Shown here one piece after another: positions 8,092 through 16,485 of a DNA stretch of 64,000 bases. Under the pieces are notes generated by a model that was not told where the DNA came from, searched no databases, and saw only the letters and a list, made by a program, of their open reading frames with translations. Source of the stretch: CAZEFK01 sp964511405. GTDB lineage: Bacteria > Pseudomonadota > Alphaproteobacteria > Elsterales > Elsteraceae. The translations under genes were made by a program, and so were the position numbers. The number at the start of each line of letters is the position of its first letter. Position 1 is the first letter of the stretch. Location: contig CAZEFK010000004.1 of the NCBI GenBank assembly GCA_964511405.1, positions 1 through 64,000 on the forward strand, written 5' to 3'.

Positions 8092-9017
8092 TGTACTTCG
8101 CCCCGCCGCCGGCGGTCGCCACGACGGTGTTCACGCGCCTGCCCGACCGTTTCCGCCGACCGCGCCGGTCCGCCTGGGCGGATGCCAACCGGGGCGGGCA
8201 GGCGATCGATTCCTTCCTCGAAGGGCCATGCTTCGATCGCGAGGGGCGCCTCTATGTCACCGACATCCCCAACGGCCGGGTGTTCCGGATCGCGTCCGAC
8301 GGCGAATGGACGCTGATCACCGAATATGACGGATGGCCCAACGGGCTGAAGATCCATCGCGACGGCCGGATCTTCATCGCCGATTACAAGCGCGGGATCC
8401 TGCTGCTCGATCCCGCCTCCGGCGCCGTGACTCCCTTCCTGGAGAGCGCCGCGTCGGAGAGCTTCAAGGGGGTCAATGACCTGACCTTCGCCGCGAACGG
8501 CGACCTGTACTTCACCGATCAGGGACAGACCGGCCTGCAGGACCCGACCGGGCGCGTCTACCGCTATGCCGCCGATGGACGGCTGACCTGCCTGATCGAC
8601 ACGGTGCCGAGCCCGAACGGCATCGTCGTCGATCCGGCGATGCGGCATGTGCTGGTCGCGGTTACGCGGGCGCAGCAGGTGTGGCGCATCCCGCTCAACC
8701 CGACCGGCCTGATCACCAAGGTCGGCGTCTTCGCCCAGCTTCACGGCGGCCTCGGCGGTCCCGATGGTCTAGCGCTCGGTGCCGACGGCGGCCTGCTGGT
8801 CGCCCATACCGGCTTCGGCTCGATCTGGCATCTGTCCAGGACCGCCGAGCCACTGCACCGGGTCGTCAGCTGCGCCGGGCTCTCGACCACCAACCTCGCC
8901 TTCGGCGTGGCCAACGAACACGAGGTCTTCATCACGGAATCGGAGACCGGTTCGATCCTGCGGGCCAATCTCGACGTCGCCGGGGCCCGGCTGTATGCCC
9001 ATTCCGACCGAGACTGA
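8091..9017 (+). CDS. SMP-30/gluconolactonase/LRE family protein
   Basis: 308 residues; ATG 8091 overlaps the amidohydrolase stop. Six-bladed beta-propeller lactonase with the four divalent-metal ligands of the family in place: Glu44 (FLEGPCFD), Asn in KGVNDLTF, Asn in PSPNGIVVD and Asp in GGPDGLAL. The family hydrolyses sugar or aliphatic lactones. No signal peptide is seen, so it should act in the cytosol. Its position after a lactone-hydrolase-like amidohydrolase and an RraA aldolase suggests ring opening of an intermediate before aldol cleavage, which is inference. Confidence 0.88.
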   Translation: MYFAPPPAVATTVFTRLPDRFRRPRRSAWADANRGGQAIDSFLEGPCFDREGRLYVTDIPNGRVFRIASDGEWTLITEYDGWPNGLKIHRDGRIFIADYKRGILLLDPASGAVTPFLESAASESFKGVNDLTFAANGDLYFTDQGQTGLQDPTGRVYRYAADGRLTCLIDTVPSPNGIVVDPAMRHVLVAVTRAQQVWRIPLNPTGLITKVGVFAQLHGGLGGPDGLALGADGGLLVAHTGFGSIWHLSRTAEPLHRVVSCAGLSTTNLAFGVANEHEVFITESETGSILRANLDVAGARLYAHSDRD

Positions 9018-9033
9018 CGCCGAGCATCGACGG

Positions 9034-9747
9034 ATGATGGACCGCAAACCTCGCGCCCGCCCGAAGGTCCAGGGCGTGGCGTCGGCCGACCGCCTGCTCA
9101 CGGTGTTGACGGCCTTCCGCCGCGGTGACGACGCGCTCGAGCTGACCGAGCTCGCCCAGCGCACGGAGCTGGTCAAGAGCACGATCATGCGCCTCTGCGT
9201 GTCGCTGGAGCGCTTCGGCCTGATCGAGCGCATCGCCGACGGGCGCTATCGCCTCGGCACCGAAGTGGCGCGGCTCGGCTCGGTCTACCAGCAATCCTTC
9301 GCACTCGAGGCGCATGTGATGCCGGCACTGGAGAGGCTGGTCGCAGCCTCGGGCGAGACCGCCTCGTTCTATATCCGGCGCGGCGATCAGCGCCTGTGCC
9401 TGTTCCGTCTGGATTCCCCGTCGCCCCTGCGCATGCATGTCCGGCCCGGAGACCTGCGGCCGATGGACAAGTCGGCGATCGCCCAGGTCCTGGCGCGCTT
9501 CGACCCGCTCCAGGGCAAGCCCGGCGCGGCGATCGACCTGCCGCTCTATTCCAGCGGCGTCACCGATCCCCATGTCGCGTCGATGGCGATGCCGGTCTTC
9601 GGCGCCGGCGGCCGCCTGGTCGGCGCCTTGGCGGTGTCCGGCCCGGCCTCGCGCCTGACCCAGCAGCGCGCCGAGGAGATCCGGCCGATCCTGCGCGACG
9701 CCGGCGAGGCCCTGACCGCGGCGCTGGGCGGCTCCCTGCACGACTGA
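9034..9747 (+). CDS. IclR family transcriptional regulator
   Basis: 237 residues from ATG 9034 (a second ATG follows immediately). An N-terminal winged helix-turn-helix (LTELAQRTELVKSTIMRLCVSL, about residues 35-60) precedes the IclR effector domain (from about residue 85 to 230; SGETASFYIRRGDQRLCLFR, DPHVASMAMPVFG). The family binds odd-centred palindromes and senses small organic acids. It ends the RraA operon and is followed, 55 bases past its stop, by the first of two operator-like palindromes; a third lies at the head of its own operon. It is therefore the obvious regulator of the 5.2-14.7 kb island, including itself. Confidence 0.92.
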   Translation: MMDRKPRARPKVQGVASADRLLTVLTAFRRGDDALELTELAQRTELVKSTIMRLCVSLERFGLIERIADGRYRLGTEVARLGSVYQQSFALEAHVMPALERLVAASGETASFYIRRGDQRLCLFRLDSPSPLRMHVRPGDLRPMDKSAIAQVLARFDPLQGKPGAAIDLPLYSSGVTDPHVASMAMPVFGAGGRLVGALAVSGPASRLTQQRAEEIRPILRDAGEALTAALGGSLHD

Positions 9748-9801
9748 CGCCCGACCGATCCGGGATTGAGCCCTGGTCGCCCAGCGCTGCGTCCAGGGGA
9801 A

Positions 9802-9816
9802 TGCAATGCCGTTTCA
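9802..9816. promoter_or_regulatory. Operator palindrome, site 2 (weaker copy)
   Basis: TGCAATGCCGTTTCA, 13 of 15 identical to each of the other two sites. Its centre is 24 bp from that of the next site, so two regulator dimers could bind in tandem ahead of the dehydrogenase gene. Confidence 0.6.
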
Positions 9817-9825
9817 TTTTCATTT

Positions 9826-9840
9826 TGCAACGCCGTTGCA
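9826..9840. promoter_or_regulatory. Operator palindrome, site 3 (perfect arms)
   Basis: TGCAACG-C-CGTTGCA has perfect 7-bp arms around one central base. It lies 68 bases upstream of the 2-hydroxyacid dehydrogenase start and overlaps a possible -35 (TTGCAA) with TATTCA 16 bp on, which would suit repression. The flanking TTTTGCAACG is shared with site 1 in the same orientation relative to its binding-protein gene. Confidence 0.7.
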
Positions 9841-9907
9841 GAATGCTATTCAGTGTGCCGAGCAGAAGCGCGGACAGCGCCCGAGCCCGAGGCATGAGGA
9901 GACCGGC

Positions 9908-10882
9908 ATGAGCGCGACCATCGTCGTCACGGGCAAAGCCCTGTCCGCACCCGCGATGGCGCATGCCGACCGTCGGGGCGCCCGGGTGGTCACGGTCGCG
10001 GCCTATACACCCCCCACCGAACTCGCCCGGCTGGTCCGGGAGGCGGATGCCGGGGCGATCATCGTCCGGTCCGCGCACATCACCGACGAGGTGATGGCCG
10101 CAGCGGCAAACCTGAAAGTGATCGTCAAGCATGGCGTCGGGGTCGACACCATCGACATCGCGAGCGCCACGCGCCGCGGCATTCCGGTGCTCATCACCCA
10201 TGGTGCCAATGCCCAGTCGGTGGCGGAGCATGCCTTCGGGCTGATGTTCGCGGTCGCGCGCTCGACCGCCCATCTCGACAGCCGCATGCGCCAGGGACAC
10301 TGGGACAAGGCGTCGAGCTTCGGCCGGGAACTGGCCGGCAAGTCCCTCGGGGTGATCGGCCTCGGCAGCATCGGGCGCGCCCTGATCGACCTGGTCCGGC
10401 CGCTCGGGATGACGATCCGGGGCTTCGATCCCTTCCTGTCCGGCGCCATCGACGGGGTCGAGATCGTCGACGACCTGGACGCGCTGGTCGGCGCCAGCGA
10501 CATCGTCAGCCTTCACTGCCCGATGACGCCGGAAAACCGCAACCTGATCGATGCGCGCCGGCTGTCGCTGATGCGCAGCACCGCCATCCTGATCAACACG
10601 GCCCGCGGCGGTCTGATCGACGAGGCCGCCCTGGCGGACGCCCTGGCCGCCGGCCGCCTGGCGGGCGCCGGCCTGGACTGCTTTCCGACCGAGCCGCCCG
10701 TCGGCAGCAATCCGCTGGCGGCCTTTCCCAATGTCGTCCTGACCCCGCATGTCGGCGCCAACACCGTCGAGGCCGCGGAGCGGGTCGGGCTGCGCGCGGT
10801 GCAGCAGGCGCTCGACGTCATCGACGGCAAGCCCTTCGACCCGCGCGCCAACGTCAATCCAGGGTTCGCCAGCGCCGCATAG
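9908..10882 (+). CDS. D-isomer-specific 2-hydroxyacid dehydrogenase
   Basis: 324 residues; ATG 9908 follows GAGGAG. NAD-binding Rossmann motif GVIGLGSIG near residue 150 and the catalytic trio: Arg in NTARGGLIDE, Glu in CFPTEPP, His in LTPHVGANT. Resembles SerA/PGDH-like enzymes without a regulatory ACT domain (family length for the short type). It oxidises a D-2-hydroxyacid or reduces a 2-oxoacid with NAD(P). First gene after the tandem operators and 34 bases before two binding-protein genes, so it is presumably induced with the transporter. It probably processes the acid released by the aldolase and lactonases. Confidence 0.9.
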   Translation: MSATIVVTGKALSAPAMAHADRRGARVVTVAAYTPPTELARLVREADAGAIIVRSAHITDEVMAAAANLKVIVKHGVGVDTIDIASATRRGIPVLITHGANAQSVAEHAFGLMFAVARSTAHLDSRMRQGHWDKASSFGRELAGKSLGVIGLGSIGRALIDLVRPLGMTIRGFDPFLSGAIDGVEIVDDLDALVGASDIVSLHCPMTPENRNLIDARRLSLMRSTAILINTARGGLIDEAALADALAAGRLAGAGLDCFPTEPPVGSNPLAAFPNVVLTPHVGANTVEAAERVGLRAVQQALDVIDGKPFDPRANVNPGFASAA

Positions 10883-10916
10883 CGACGGACGCACCCGGCC
10901 AATGGGAGGAACGGGG

Positions 10917-11927
10917 ATGAGCTCGAGTACGAGGCGCCGGTTCATGGTGCTCGCCGCCGCCATCGGGATGGCTGCCGGGGCCGGGCAAGGCACCGCGCAG
11001 GCGGCGCAGACCGTGACGATCGCCATGCAGAACGGTATCGGCTATCTGCCGATCATCGTCGCCGATGCGCTCGGCCTGTTCGACGCGGCCATGGCCGCGG
11101 CCGGCACGCCCGGCACCCGCGTGGTCGTCACCAAGATGAGCGGCGCGCCGGCCATCAACGACTCGCTGCTGAGCGGCAGCATCCAGATCGGCGCCTATGG
11201 CACGCCCGGCCTACTGGTCGCCTGGGAGAAGACGCGCGGCTCCTACGACATCAAGGGCCTGACCCCGCTCTCGATGGGTCGTTATGCGCTGTATGCCGCG
11301 AATCCGGCGGTCCGGAGCGTGAAGGACTTTTCCGACAGCTCGCGCATCGCCGTCACGGCGCTCAACTCGCCCCAGGCCATCCTGCTGCAGATGGCCGGCG
11401 AGAAGGCCTTCGGCGAGGGTCAGATCCACCGGTTCGATACCCGGATGGTGCAGCTGCCGCACCCCGACGCCACGACCATGATGCTGAGCGGATCGGCGAC
11501 GATCGACGGCTATTTCGCCAACGACCCGTTCATCACGGTCCTGGCTGCGAACCCGAAGCTGCATGTCGTCACGACCTCCGACGAGATCCTGGGCCATCCG
11601 GCAACCAGCGGACTGCTGGCCACGACCGGGCGCTTCGTCGCCCAGCAGCCCGACGTCGCCAAGGGCGTGGTGATGGCGATCCGTGCCGCCGAGGACAAGA
11701 TCCGGGCCGATCCGGAGACGGCGGCCCGGATCTACGTGAAGGCGGAGCCGATCAACCTGCCGGAACCGGCTGTCGTCGCCATGGTGCGCGACAACAAATG
11801 GTCGACCGAGCCGCACGGGATTATGGCGTACGCGCAGTTCATGGCGAAGCTGCGCATGCTGAAGACTGCGCCGGCCCGATGGCAGGACGCGTTCTTCGCC
11901 CCCGTCAACGAAGGGCCAGGCGACTAA
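10917..11927 (+). CDS. NitT/TauT-type ABC transporter solute-binding protein (paralogue 2)
   Basis: 336 residues. ATG 10917 with GGGAGGA upstream. A signal peptide with an RRR start (STRRRFMVLAAAIGMAAG) ends near residue 29. The mature fold parallels the 5233 gene: SGAPAINDSLLSGS, QIGAYGTPGLLVAWEKTRG and QLPHPDATTMML. It contributes ligand delivery to the ABC core three genes on. Two further paralogues with the same ABC core are unusual; they may bind different members of one compound class. Confidence 0.9.
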   Translation: MSSSTRRRFMVLAAAIGMAAGAGQGTAQAAQTVTIAMQNGIGYLPIIVADALGLFDAAMAAAGTPGTRVVVTKMSGAPAINDSLLSGSIQIGAYGTPGLLVAWEKTRGSYDIKGLTPLSMGRYALYAANPAVRSVKDFSDSSRIAVTALNSPQAILLQMAGEKAFGEGQIHRFDTRMVQLPHPDATTMMLSGSATIDGYFANDPFITVLAANPKLHVVTTSDEILGHPATSGLLATTGRFVAQQPDVAKGVVMAIRAAEDKIRADPETAARIYVKAEPINLPEPAVVAMVRDNKWSTEPHGIMAYAQFMAKLRMLKTAPARWQDAFFAPVNEGPGD

Positions 11928-11971
11928 GGCCCACCAAGGGTCGCCCGCCCCACAGGGGCAAGGGAGGGAAC

Positions 11972-12985
11972 ATGGAACAGATGACGCGGCGACGGGCGCT
12001 GGCCCTGGGCGGGATGGGGCTGCTGGCCGCCGGACTGCCGGCTGCCCCCGCGATCGCCCAGGCAAAGCGGACCATCACCATCGCGATCCAGCTCGGCACC
12101 AGCCATCTGGCCACGACCGTCGCCGACAAGCTCGGGCTGTTCGCACGCCTGGCGGCGGAACACGGCATCGCGGGCACGACGTTCGTCATCCAGCGCGTCA
12201 GCGGCTCGCCGGCGATCAATGATGGCCTGTTCAGCGGTACGGTGGACGTCGGGGCCTATGGGCCGACCGCGCTTCTGGCCGCCTGGGCGAAGACGAAGGG
12301 GAGCTTCGATCTGCATGGTATCGCGGCCTGCAACGAAGCCGTGCTGACGCTCTACGCCAATGACCCTGCGATCAAGACGGTCGCCGATATCCGGCCGACC
12401 GACCGCATCGCGGTGACGGCGACCACGGCGCCGCAAGCCGTGCTGCTGAGGATGGCCGCCGAGCAGGCCTTCGGGCCGGGCCAGGCCAACCGCTTCGACC
12501 AGCAGATGGTGGTGCTGCCGCATCCCGACGCCACGACCGCGCTGATCTCGAAGTCGTCGATCTCGCTGTATTTTGCGGCGCCGCCCTTCATCAGCACGCT
12601 CGAGGCTTCGGGGATGTGCCACAGGGTGGTCGACGGCCAGGACATTATCGGCCGGCCCTATTCCGGGGCGCTGCTCGCCTGCACGGCAAAGTTCGCGTCG
12701 GCCAACCCGGCGGCGGTCGCCGTCATCGTCGCGGCGCTGGAGCAGGCGATGGCGATCATCCGCACCGATCCGCGCCGCGCATCGGAGATCTACATGCAAG
12801 TGGAACGGACGAGCCTGAGCCTCGATCAGGTGGAGGCCGCCGTACGCGCCCAGGTCTTCACGGTCGAGCCGCAGGGCATCCAGGCGTTCGGCGCGTTCAT
12901 GGCCCGCGTCGGCGAGCTGAAGCAGCCGCCGGCGCGCTGGCAGGATGTCTTCTTCGGGCCGGTCAGCGCCGGAAAGGGAAGCTGA
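11972..12985 (+). CDS. NitT/TauT-type ABC transporter solute-binding protein (paralogue 3)
   Basis: 337 residues from ATG 11972, preceded by GGGAGGG. It carries a Tat-like leader (TRRRALALGGMGLLAAGLP) cleaved near AIAQA. Shared landmarks are SGSPAINDGLFSGT, DVGAYGPTALLAAW and VLPHPDATTAL. Several positions differ from paralogues 1 and 2 (Ser for Ala in SGSPAIND, PTAL for TPGL), so its ligand pocket has probably diverged. The stop overlaps the ATPase start by ATGA, which ties this copy most tightly to the transporter. Confidence 0.9.
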   Translation: MEQMTRRRALALGGMGLLAAGLPAAPAIAQAKRTITIAIQLGTSHLATTVADKLGLFARLAAEHGIAGTTFVIQRVSGSPAINDGLFSGTVDVGAYGPTALLAAWAKTKGSFDLHGIAACNEAVLTLYANDPAIKTVADIRPTDRIAVTATTAPQAVLLRMAAEQAFGPGQANRFDQQMVVLPHPDATTALISKSSISLYFAAPPFISTLEASGMCHRVVDGQDIIGRPYSGALLACTAKFASANPAAVAVIVAALEQAMAIIRTDPRRASEIYMQVERTSLSLDQVEAAVRAQVFTVEPQGIQAFGAFMARVGELKQPPARWQDVFFGPVSAGKGS

Positions 12986-13812
12986 TGCTCGCGCTCCAAC
13001 CCACCTCGGCCGCCGCGTCCAGCCTGGCGACGGCAGACGCCGAACCGCTCCTCAAGGTCAGCAACGTGACCTTGCAGTACAAGACCCGCGCCGCCGTCGT
13101 GACCGCCACCTGGCGGGTGTCGTTCGACGTGCACCGGCACGACCGCTACATCCTGCTGGGGCCCTCCGGCTGCGGCAAGTCCACGCTGCTGAAGGCGGTG
13201 GCCGGCTTCCTGCAGCCGACGGACGGGACGATCACGCTCGGCGGGCGCGCCATCGACCGGCCCGGTCCCGACCGGATGATGGTGTTCCAGGAATTCGACC
13301 AGCTGATGCCGTGGCTGACCGTGCTGGACAACGTCATGTTCGCGATGCGGCGGTCGGGCCGCTTTCCGCGATCGGAAATCCGCGACCGGGCCCGGCGCGC
13401 GACCGCGAAGGTCGGCTTGGCCAAGTTCGAAGCGTCCTATCCCCACATGCTCTCCGGCGGCATGAAGCAGCGCGTCGCGATTGCGCGGGCGCTGGCCATG
13501 GAGCCGCAGATCCTGCTGATGGACGAGCCCTTTGCCGCCCTCGACGCCCTGACCCGCCGGCGCATGCAGGAAGAGCTGCTGGAGCTCTGGGACGACGTCC
13601 GCTTCACGCTGATGTTCGTCACCCATTCGATCGAAGAGGCGGTCATCCTGGGCTCGCGCATCCTCGTGCTGACCCCGCATCCCGGGCAAGTGCGGGCCGA
13701 GCTCGACGCGACCAGCTATGGGCATGAGCATCAGGGCAGCGCCGCGTTCATGGCCTTCAACGCGCGGATCAACGGCATGCTGTTCGGCACCCAGGAGACG
13801 GCGCATGGCTGA
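12985..13812 (+). CDS. ABC transporter ATP-binding protein, NitT/TauT type
   Basis: 275 residues. Complete nucleotide-binding domain: Walker A GPSGCGKST, Q-loop FQEFDQLMPW, signature LSGGMKQRVAIARAL, Walker B ILLMDEPFAALD, H-loop THS. Start overlaps the previous stop (ATGA) and its end overlaps the permease start. Energises import of the ligands bound by the three paralogous periplasmic proteins; probably a homodimer on the inner face of the membrane. Confidence 0.93.
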   Translation: MLALQPTSAAASSLATADAEPLLKVSNVTLQYKTRAAVVTATWRVSFDVHRHDRYILLGPSGCGKSTLLKAVAGFLQPTDGTITLGGRAIDRPGPDRMMVFQEFDQLMPWLTVLDNVMFAMRRSGRFPRSEIRDRARRATAKVGLAKFEASYPHMLSGGMKQRVAIARALAMEPQILLMDEPFAALDALTRRRMQEELLELWDDVRFTLMFVTHSIEEAVILGSRILVLTPHPGQVRAELDATSYGHEHQGSAAFMAFNARINGMLFGTQETAHG

Positions 13813-14698
13813 CCTCGCCACCGGCATGAAGATGCGCAACGCGCCGCGCCCGGACATCGAGGCGACGCCCGCCGATGCCGGCCGGATCGGCGACATTGCC
13901 CGGCCCATCGGCATCTGGCAGGCGCTCTATGCCATGGCCGGGGTGCGGCGCGCCCTGGTGCTGCTCGGCCTGGCCGCCGTCTGGGAGGCCTATGCCCGCG
14001 CCCTCGGCAATCCGCTGATGCTGCCCGCCTTCACCGATACCGTGGCTGCGTTCTGGGCCGACGTCGTCTCCGGGCGGCTGCCGAGCGCGGCCATGACCTC
14101 GCTGCACGTCCTGGTCATCGGCTACGGCACGGCCATTGCCATCTCGGCGGCGATGACCACGCTCGCGGTGTCGACCCGCCTTGGCACCGACCTGCTGGCC
14201 ACGCTGACGGCCATGTTCAACCCGCTGCCGGCGATCGCGGTCCTGCCGCTGGCGCTGCTGTGGTTCGGCCTCGGCACCACCAGCCTGGTCTTCGTGATCG
14301 TCCATTCGGTGCTTTGGGCCGTGTCGCTGAACACCTTCAGCGGCTTTCTGTCAGTCAGCCAGACCCAGCGCATGGCGGGGCGCAATTACGGGCTCGGTGG
14401 CCTGCGCCTGGTCGTGTTCATCCTGATCCCCGCCGCATTCCCGTCGATCCTCGCCGGCCTGAAGATCGGCTGGGCGTTCGCCTGGCGCACCCTGATCGCC
14501 GCCGAGCTGGTCTTCGGGGTGTCCGGCAACGCGGCCGGGATCGGCTGGTACATCTTCGAATCGCGCAATGCGTTGGACACCGCGAACGTGTTCGCGGGCC
14601 TGCTGACCGTCATCCTGATCGGCCTTGCCGTCGAGGGCCTGATCTTCCGCACCATCGAGACCATGACCGTGCGCAAGTGGGGCATGCAGGCGCACTAG
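13805..14698 (+). CDS. ABC transporter permease, NitT/TauT type
   Basis: 297 residues; ATG 13805 overlaps the ATPase by eight bases. A hydrophilic N-terminus of about 45 residues precedes six hydrophobic segments typical of BPD_transp_1 permeases (first at VLLGLAAVWEAYA). The cytoplasmic coupling loop reads MAGRNYGLGGLRLVVFILIPAAFPSILAGLKIGWA-type, the EAA-like motif. Last gene of the island; a GC-rich hairpin follows. Confidence 0.92.
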   Translation: MADLATGMKMRNAPRPDIEATPADAGRIGDIARPIGIWQALYAMAGVRRALVLLGLAAVWEAYARALGNPLMLPAFTDTVAAFWADVVSGRLPSAAMTSLHVLVIGYGTAIAISAAMTTLAVSTRLGTDLLATLTAMFNPLPAIAVLPLALLWFGLGTTSLVFVIVHSVLWAVSLNTFSGFLSVSQTQRMAGRNYGLGGLRLVVFILIPAAFPSILAGLKIGWAFAWRTLIAAELVFGVSGNAAGIGWYIFESRNALDTANVFAGLLTVILIGLAVEGLIFRTIETMTVRKWGMQAH

Positions 14699-14752
14699 GG
14701 CTCGACCATCACCGGCGCCCGCAGCCAGATGAGCGCGCCCGACTTCGTGACC

Positions 14753-14771
14753 GCGCCGGACGTGCCGGCGC
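14753..14771. terminator. Hairpin between convergent genes, possible bidirectional terminator
   Basis: GCGCCGG-ACGTG-CCGGCGC: a perfect 7-bp stem with a 5-base loop in the 98-bp gap between the permease and the convergent CoA ligase. There is no T-run on either side, so it is not a canonical intrinsic terminator. Confidence 0.4.
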
Positions 14772-14796
14772 CACCGCGCGGTCTCCTGACGGCGCT

Positions 14797-16485
14797 TTAT
14801 GGCGTGCTGCCGCCCGGCGCCGGTCCCATGCGCGGCTGCGTCTCCCGATCCCGGAGCACAAAGCGCTGGATCTTGCCGGTTTCGGTGCGCGGCAGGGCGT
14901 CCAGGAACTCGACGGCGCGCGGATATTTGTAGGGCGCGATCTCGGCTTTCACGAAGTCCTGCAGCGCCTTGACCGTGTCGGGATTGGCCGCGGACGGGTT
15001 GCGCAGCACCACGAATGCCTTGACGATCTGGCCGCGGTCGGGGTCGGGGGCGCCGATCACCGCGCATTCCTTGACCAGCGGGTGGTCGAGCAGGGCGGTC
15101 TCGACCTCGGGCCCGGCGATGTTGTAGCCGGCCGAGATGATCATGTCGTCGGCGCGCGCCTGGTACTGGAAATAGCCGTCGGGATCGCGGACATAGACGT
15201 CGCCGGTCAGGTTCCAGCCGTGGGCGACGTAGGTCTGCTGGCGCTCGGGGTCGTCCAGGTAGCGGCAGCCGGTGGCGCCGCGCACCGCCAGGCGGCCGAG
15301 CTGGCCGTCGGGCGCCGGGTTGCCGGCGTCGTCCAGGATGCAGGCCTCGTAGCCCGGGATCGCCCTGCCGGTGAGGCCGGGCCGCATCGCTTCCGGCGGC
15401 GCCGAGATGAAGATGTGCAGCATCTCGGTCGAGCCCAGGCCGTCGATGATCGGCAGGCCGGTCGCCTCGCGCCACAGGTCGAAGGTCGGCTTGGGCAGGG
15501 CCTCGCCGGCCGACACGCACTTGCGCAGGCTCTTCAGGTCGAAGTGCTGAGCCAGCTCGGCCATCTGGCGGTAGCCCGTGGGGGCCGTGTAGATCGCCGT
15601 GACTCCGCAGTCCTGGACCGTGCGCAGCAGGATCTCGGGCGAGAACTGCTCCAGCAGCACGGTTGACGCCCCGGCGCGCATCGGGAACAGGGTCTGGGCG
15701 CCCAGGCCGAAGGTGAAGGCCAGCGGCGGCGAGCCGCAGATCACCTCGTCGGGGGTGATGCGGAAGCACGACACGGGGAACAGGTCGCTGATCGCCAGCA
15801 CGTCGCGGTGGAAATGGACAGTGCCCTTGGGCCGGCCGGTGGTGCCCGACGTGAAGGCGATCAGCGCGATGTCCGAGGCACTGGTGTCGACATTGGCGAA
15901 GCCCGGCTGGGCCCGGGCCATGCGCTGGTCGAGGTCGGCGTCCGGATCGCCGCCGTCGCCGGTCGCCGTGTGGTGCAGCACGTGGCGCAGGCCCGGCTGC
16001 TTCTCCTGCGCTGCCGCCAGCTCGGCGCCCAGGCGCACGTCGCACAGGGCGTGGCTGATTTGGGCGCGCTCGATGATGGTGCCGAGCTCGCGGGCGCGCA
16101 GCATGGGCATGGTCGCGACCACGATGCCGCCGGCCTTGACCACGCCGAACCAGGCGGCCACCAGCATCGGGTTGTTGGGCGCGCGCAGCAGCACCCGGTT
16201 GCCCGGCACCAGGCCCATGTCCTGGGTCAGCACCCGCGCGATCCGGTTGGCCATGTCCTGGATCTGGGCATAGCTGAAGCGCCGGCCGGCGAACTGGATG
16301 CAGGTGCGGTCGCCCGATCCGGTCGCGACCCACTGGTCGAGCAGCGGTCCCGCGACGTTCAACCGGTCGGGATAGGCCTGCAGGGCCGGCACCGTGTAGG
16401 CCATCGGCGGCCACAGCGGCAGCGGCGGCAGGCGTTCGGCCGCGAACCGGTCGACATGGGCGCTCGGCCCTCCGGGCAGGGTCAT
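14797..16485 (-). CDS. Aryl-CoA ligase (benzoate/2-aminobenzoate-CoA ligase family)
   Basis: 562 residues; ATG 16485 with GGGAGGAG upstream. ANL-superfamily motifs in order: IAFTSGTTGRPKG (P-loop), IIDGLGSTEML, WNLTGDVYVRDPDGYF, RADDMIISAGYNI and the adenylation Lys in ETGKIQRF. This family activates benzoate, 2-aminobenzoate or related aromatic acids to CoA thioesters with ATP. It is the last gene of the unit reading acyl-CoA dehydrogenase, OYE, ligase, with 4-bp stop/start overlaps. Substrate assignment to 2-aminobenzoate rests on the resemblance of the whole cluster to abm clusters and is not proved. Confidence 0.88.
   Translation of the reverse strand: MTLPGGPSAHVDRFAAERLPPLPLWPPMAYTVPALQAYPDRLNVAGPLLDQWVATGSGDRTCIQFAGRRFSYAQIQDMANRIARVLTQDMGLVPGNRVLLRAPNNPMLVAAWFGVVKAGGIVVATMPMLRARELGTIIERAQISHALCDVRLGAELAAAQEKQPGLRHVLHHTATGDGGDPDADLDQRMARAQPGFANVDTSASDIALIAFTSGTTGRPKGTVHFHRDVLAISDLFPVSCFRITPDEVICGSPPLAFTFGLGAQTLFPMRAGASTVLLEQFSPEILLRTVQDCGVTAIYTAPTGYRQMAELAQHFDLKSLRKCVSAGEALPKPTFDLWREATGLPIIDGLGSTEMLHIFISAPPEAMRPGLTGRAIPGYEACILDDAGNPAPDGQLGRLAVRGATGCRYLDDPERQQTYVAHGWNLTGDVYVRDPDGYFQYQARADDMIISAGYNIAGPEVETALLDHPLVKECAVIGAPDPDRGQIVKAFVVLRNPSAANPDTVKALQDFVKAEIAPYKYPRAVEFLDALPRTETGKIQRFVLRDRETQPRMGPAPGGSTP

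Noticed and set aside
14351..16414. 687-codon minus-strand frame overlapping the CoA ligase
   Set aside because: It is the ligase in a shifted frame with Arg/Pro-rich low-complexity sequence; the 14797-16485 frame carries all ANL motifs.
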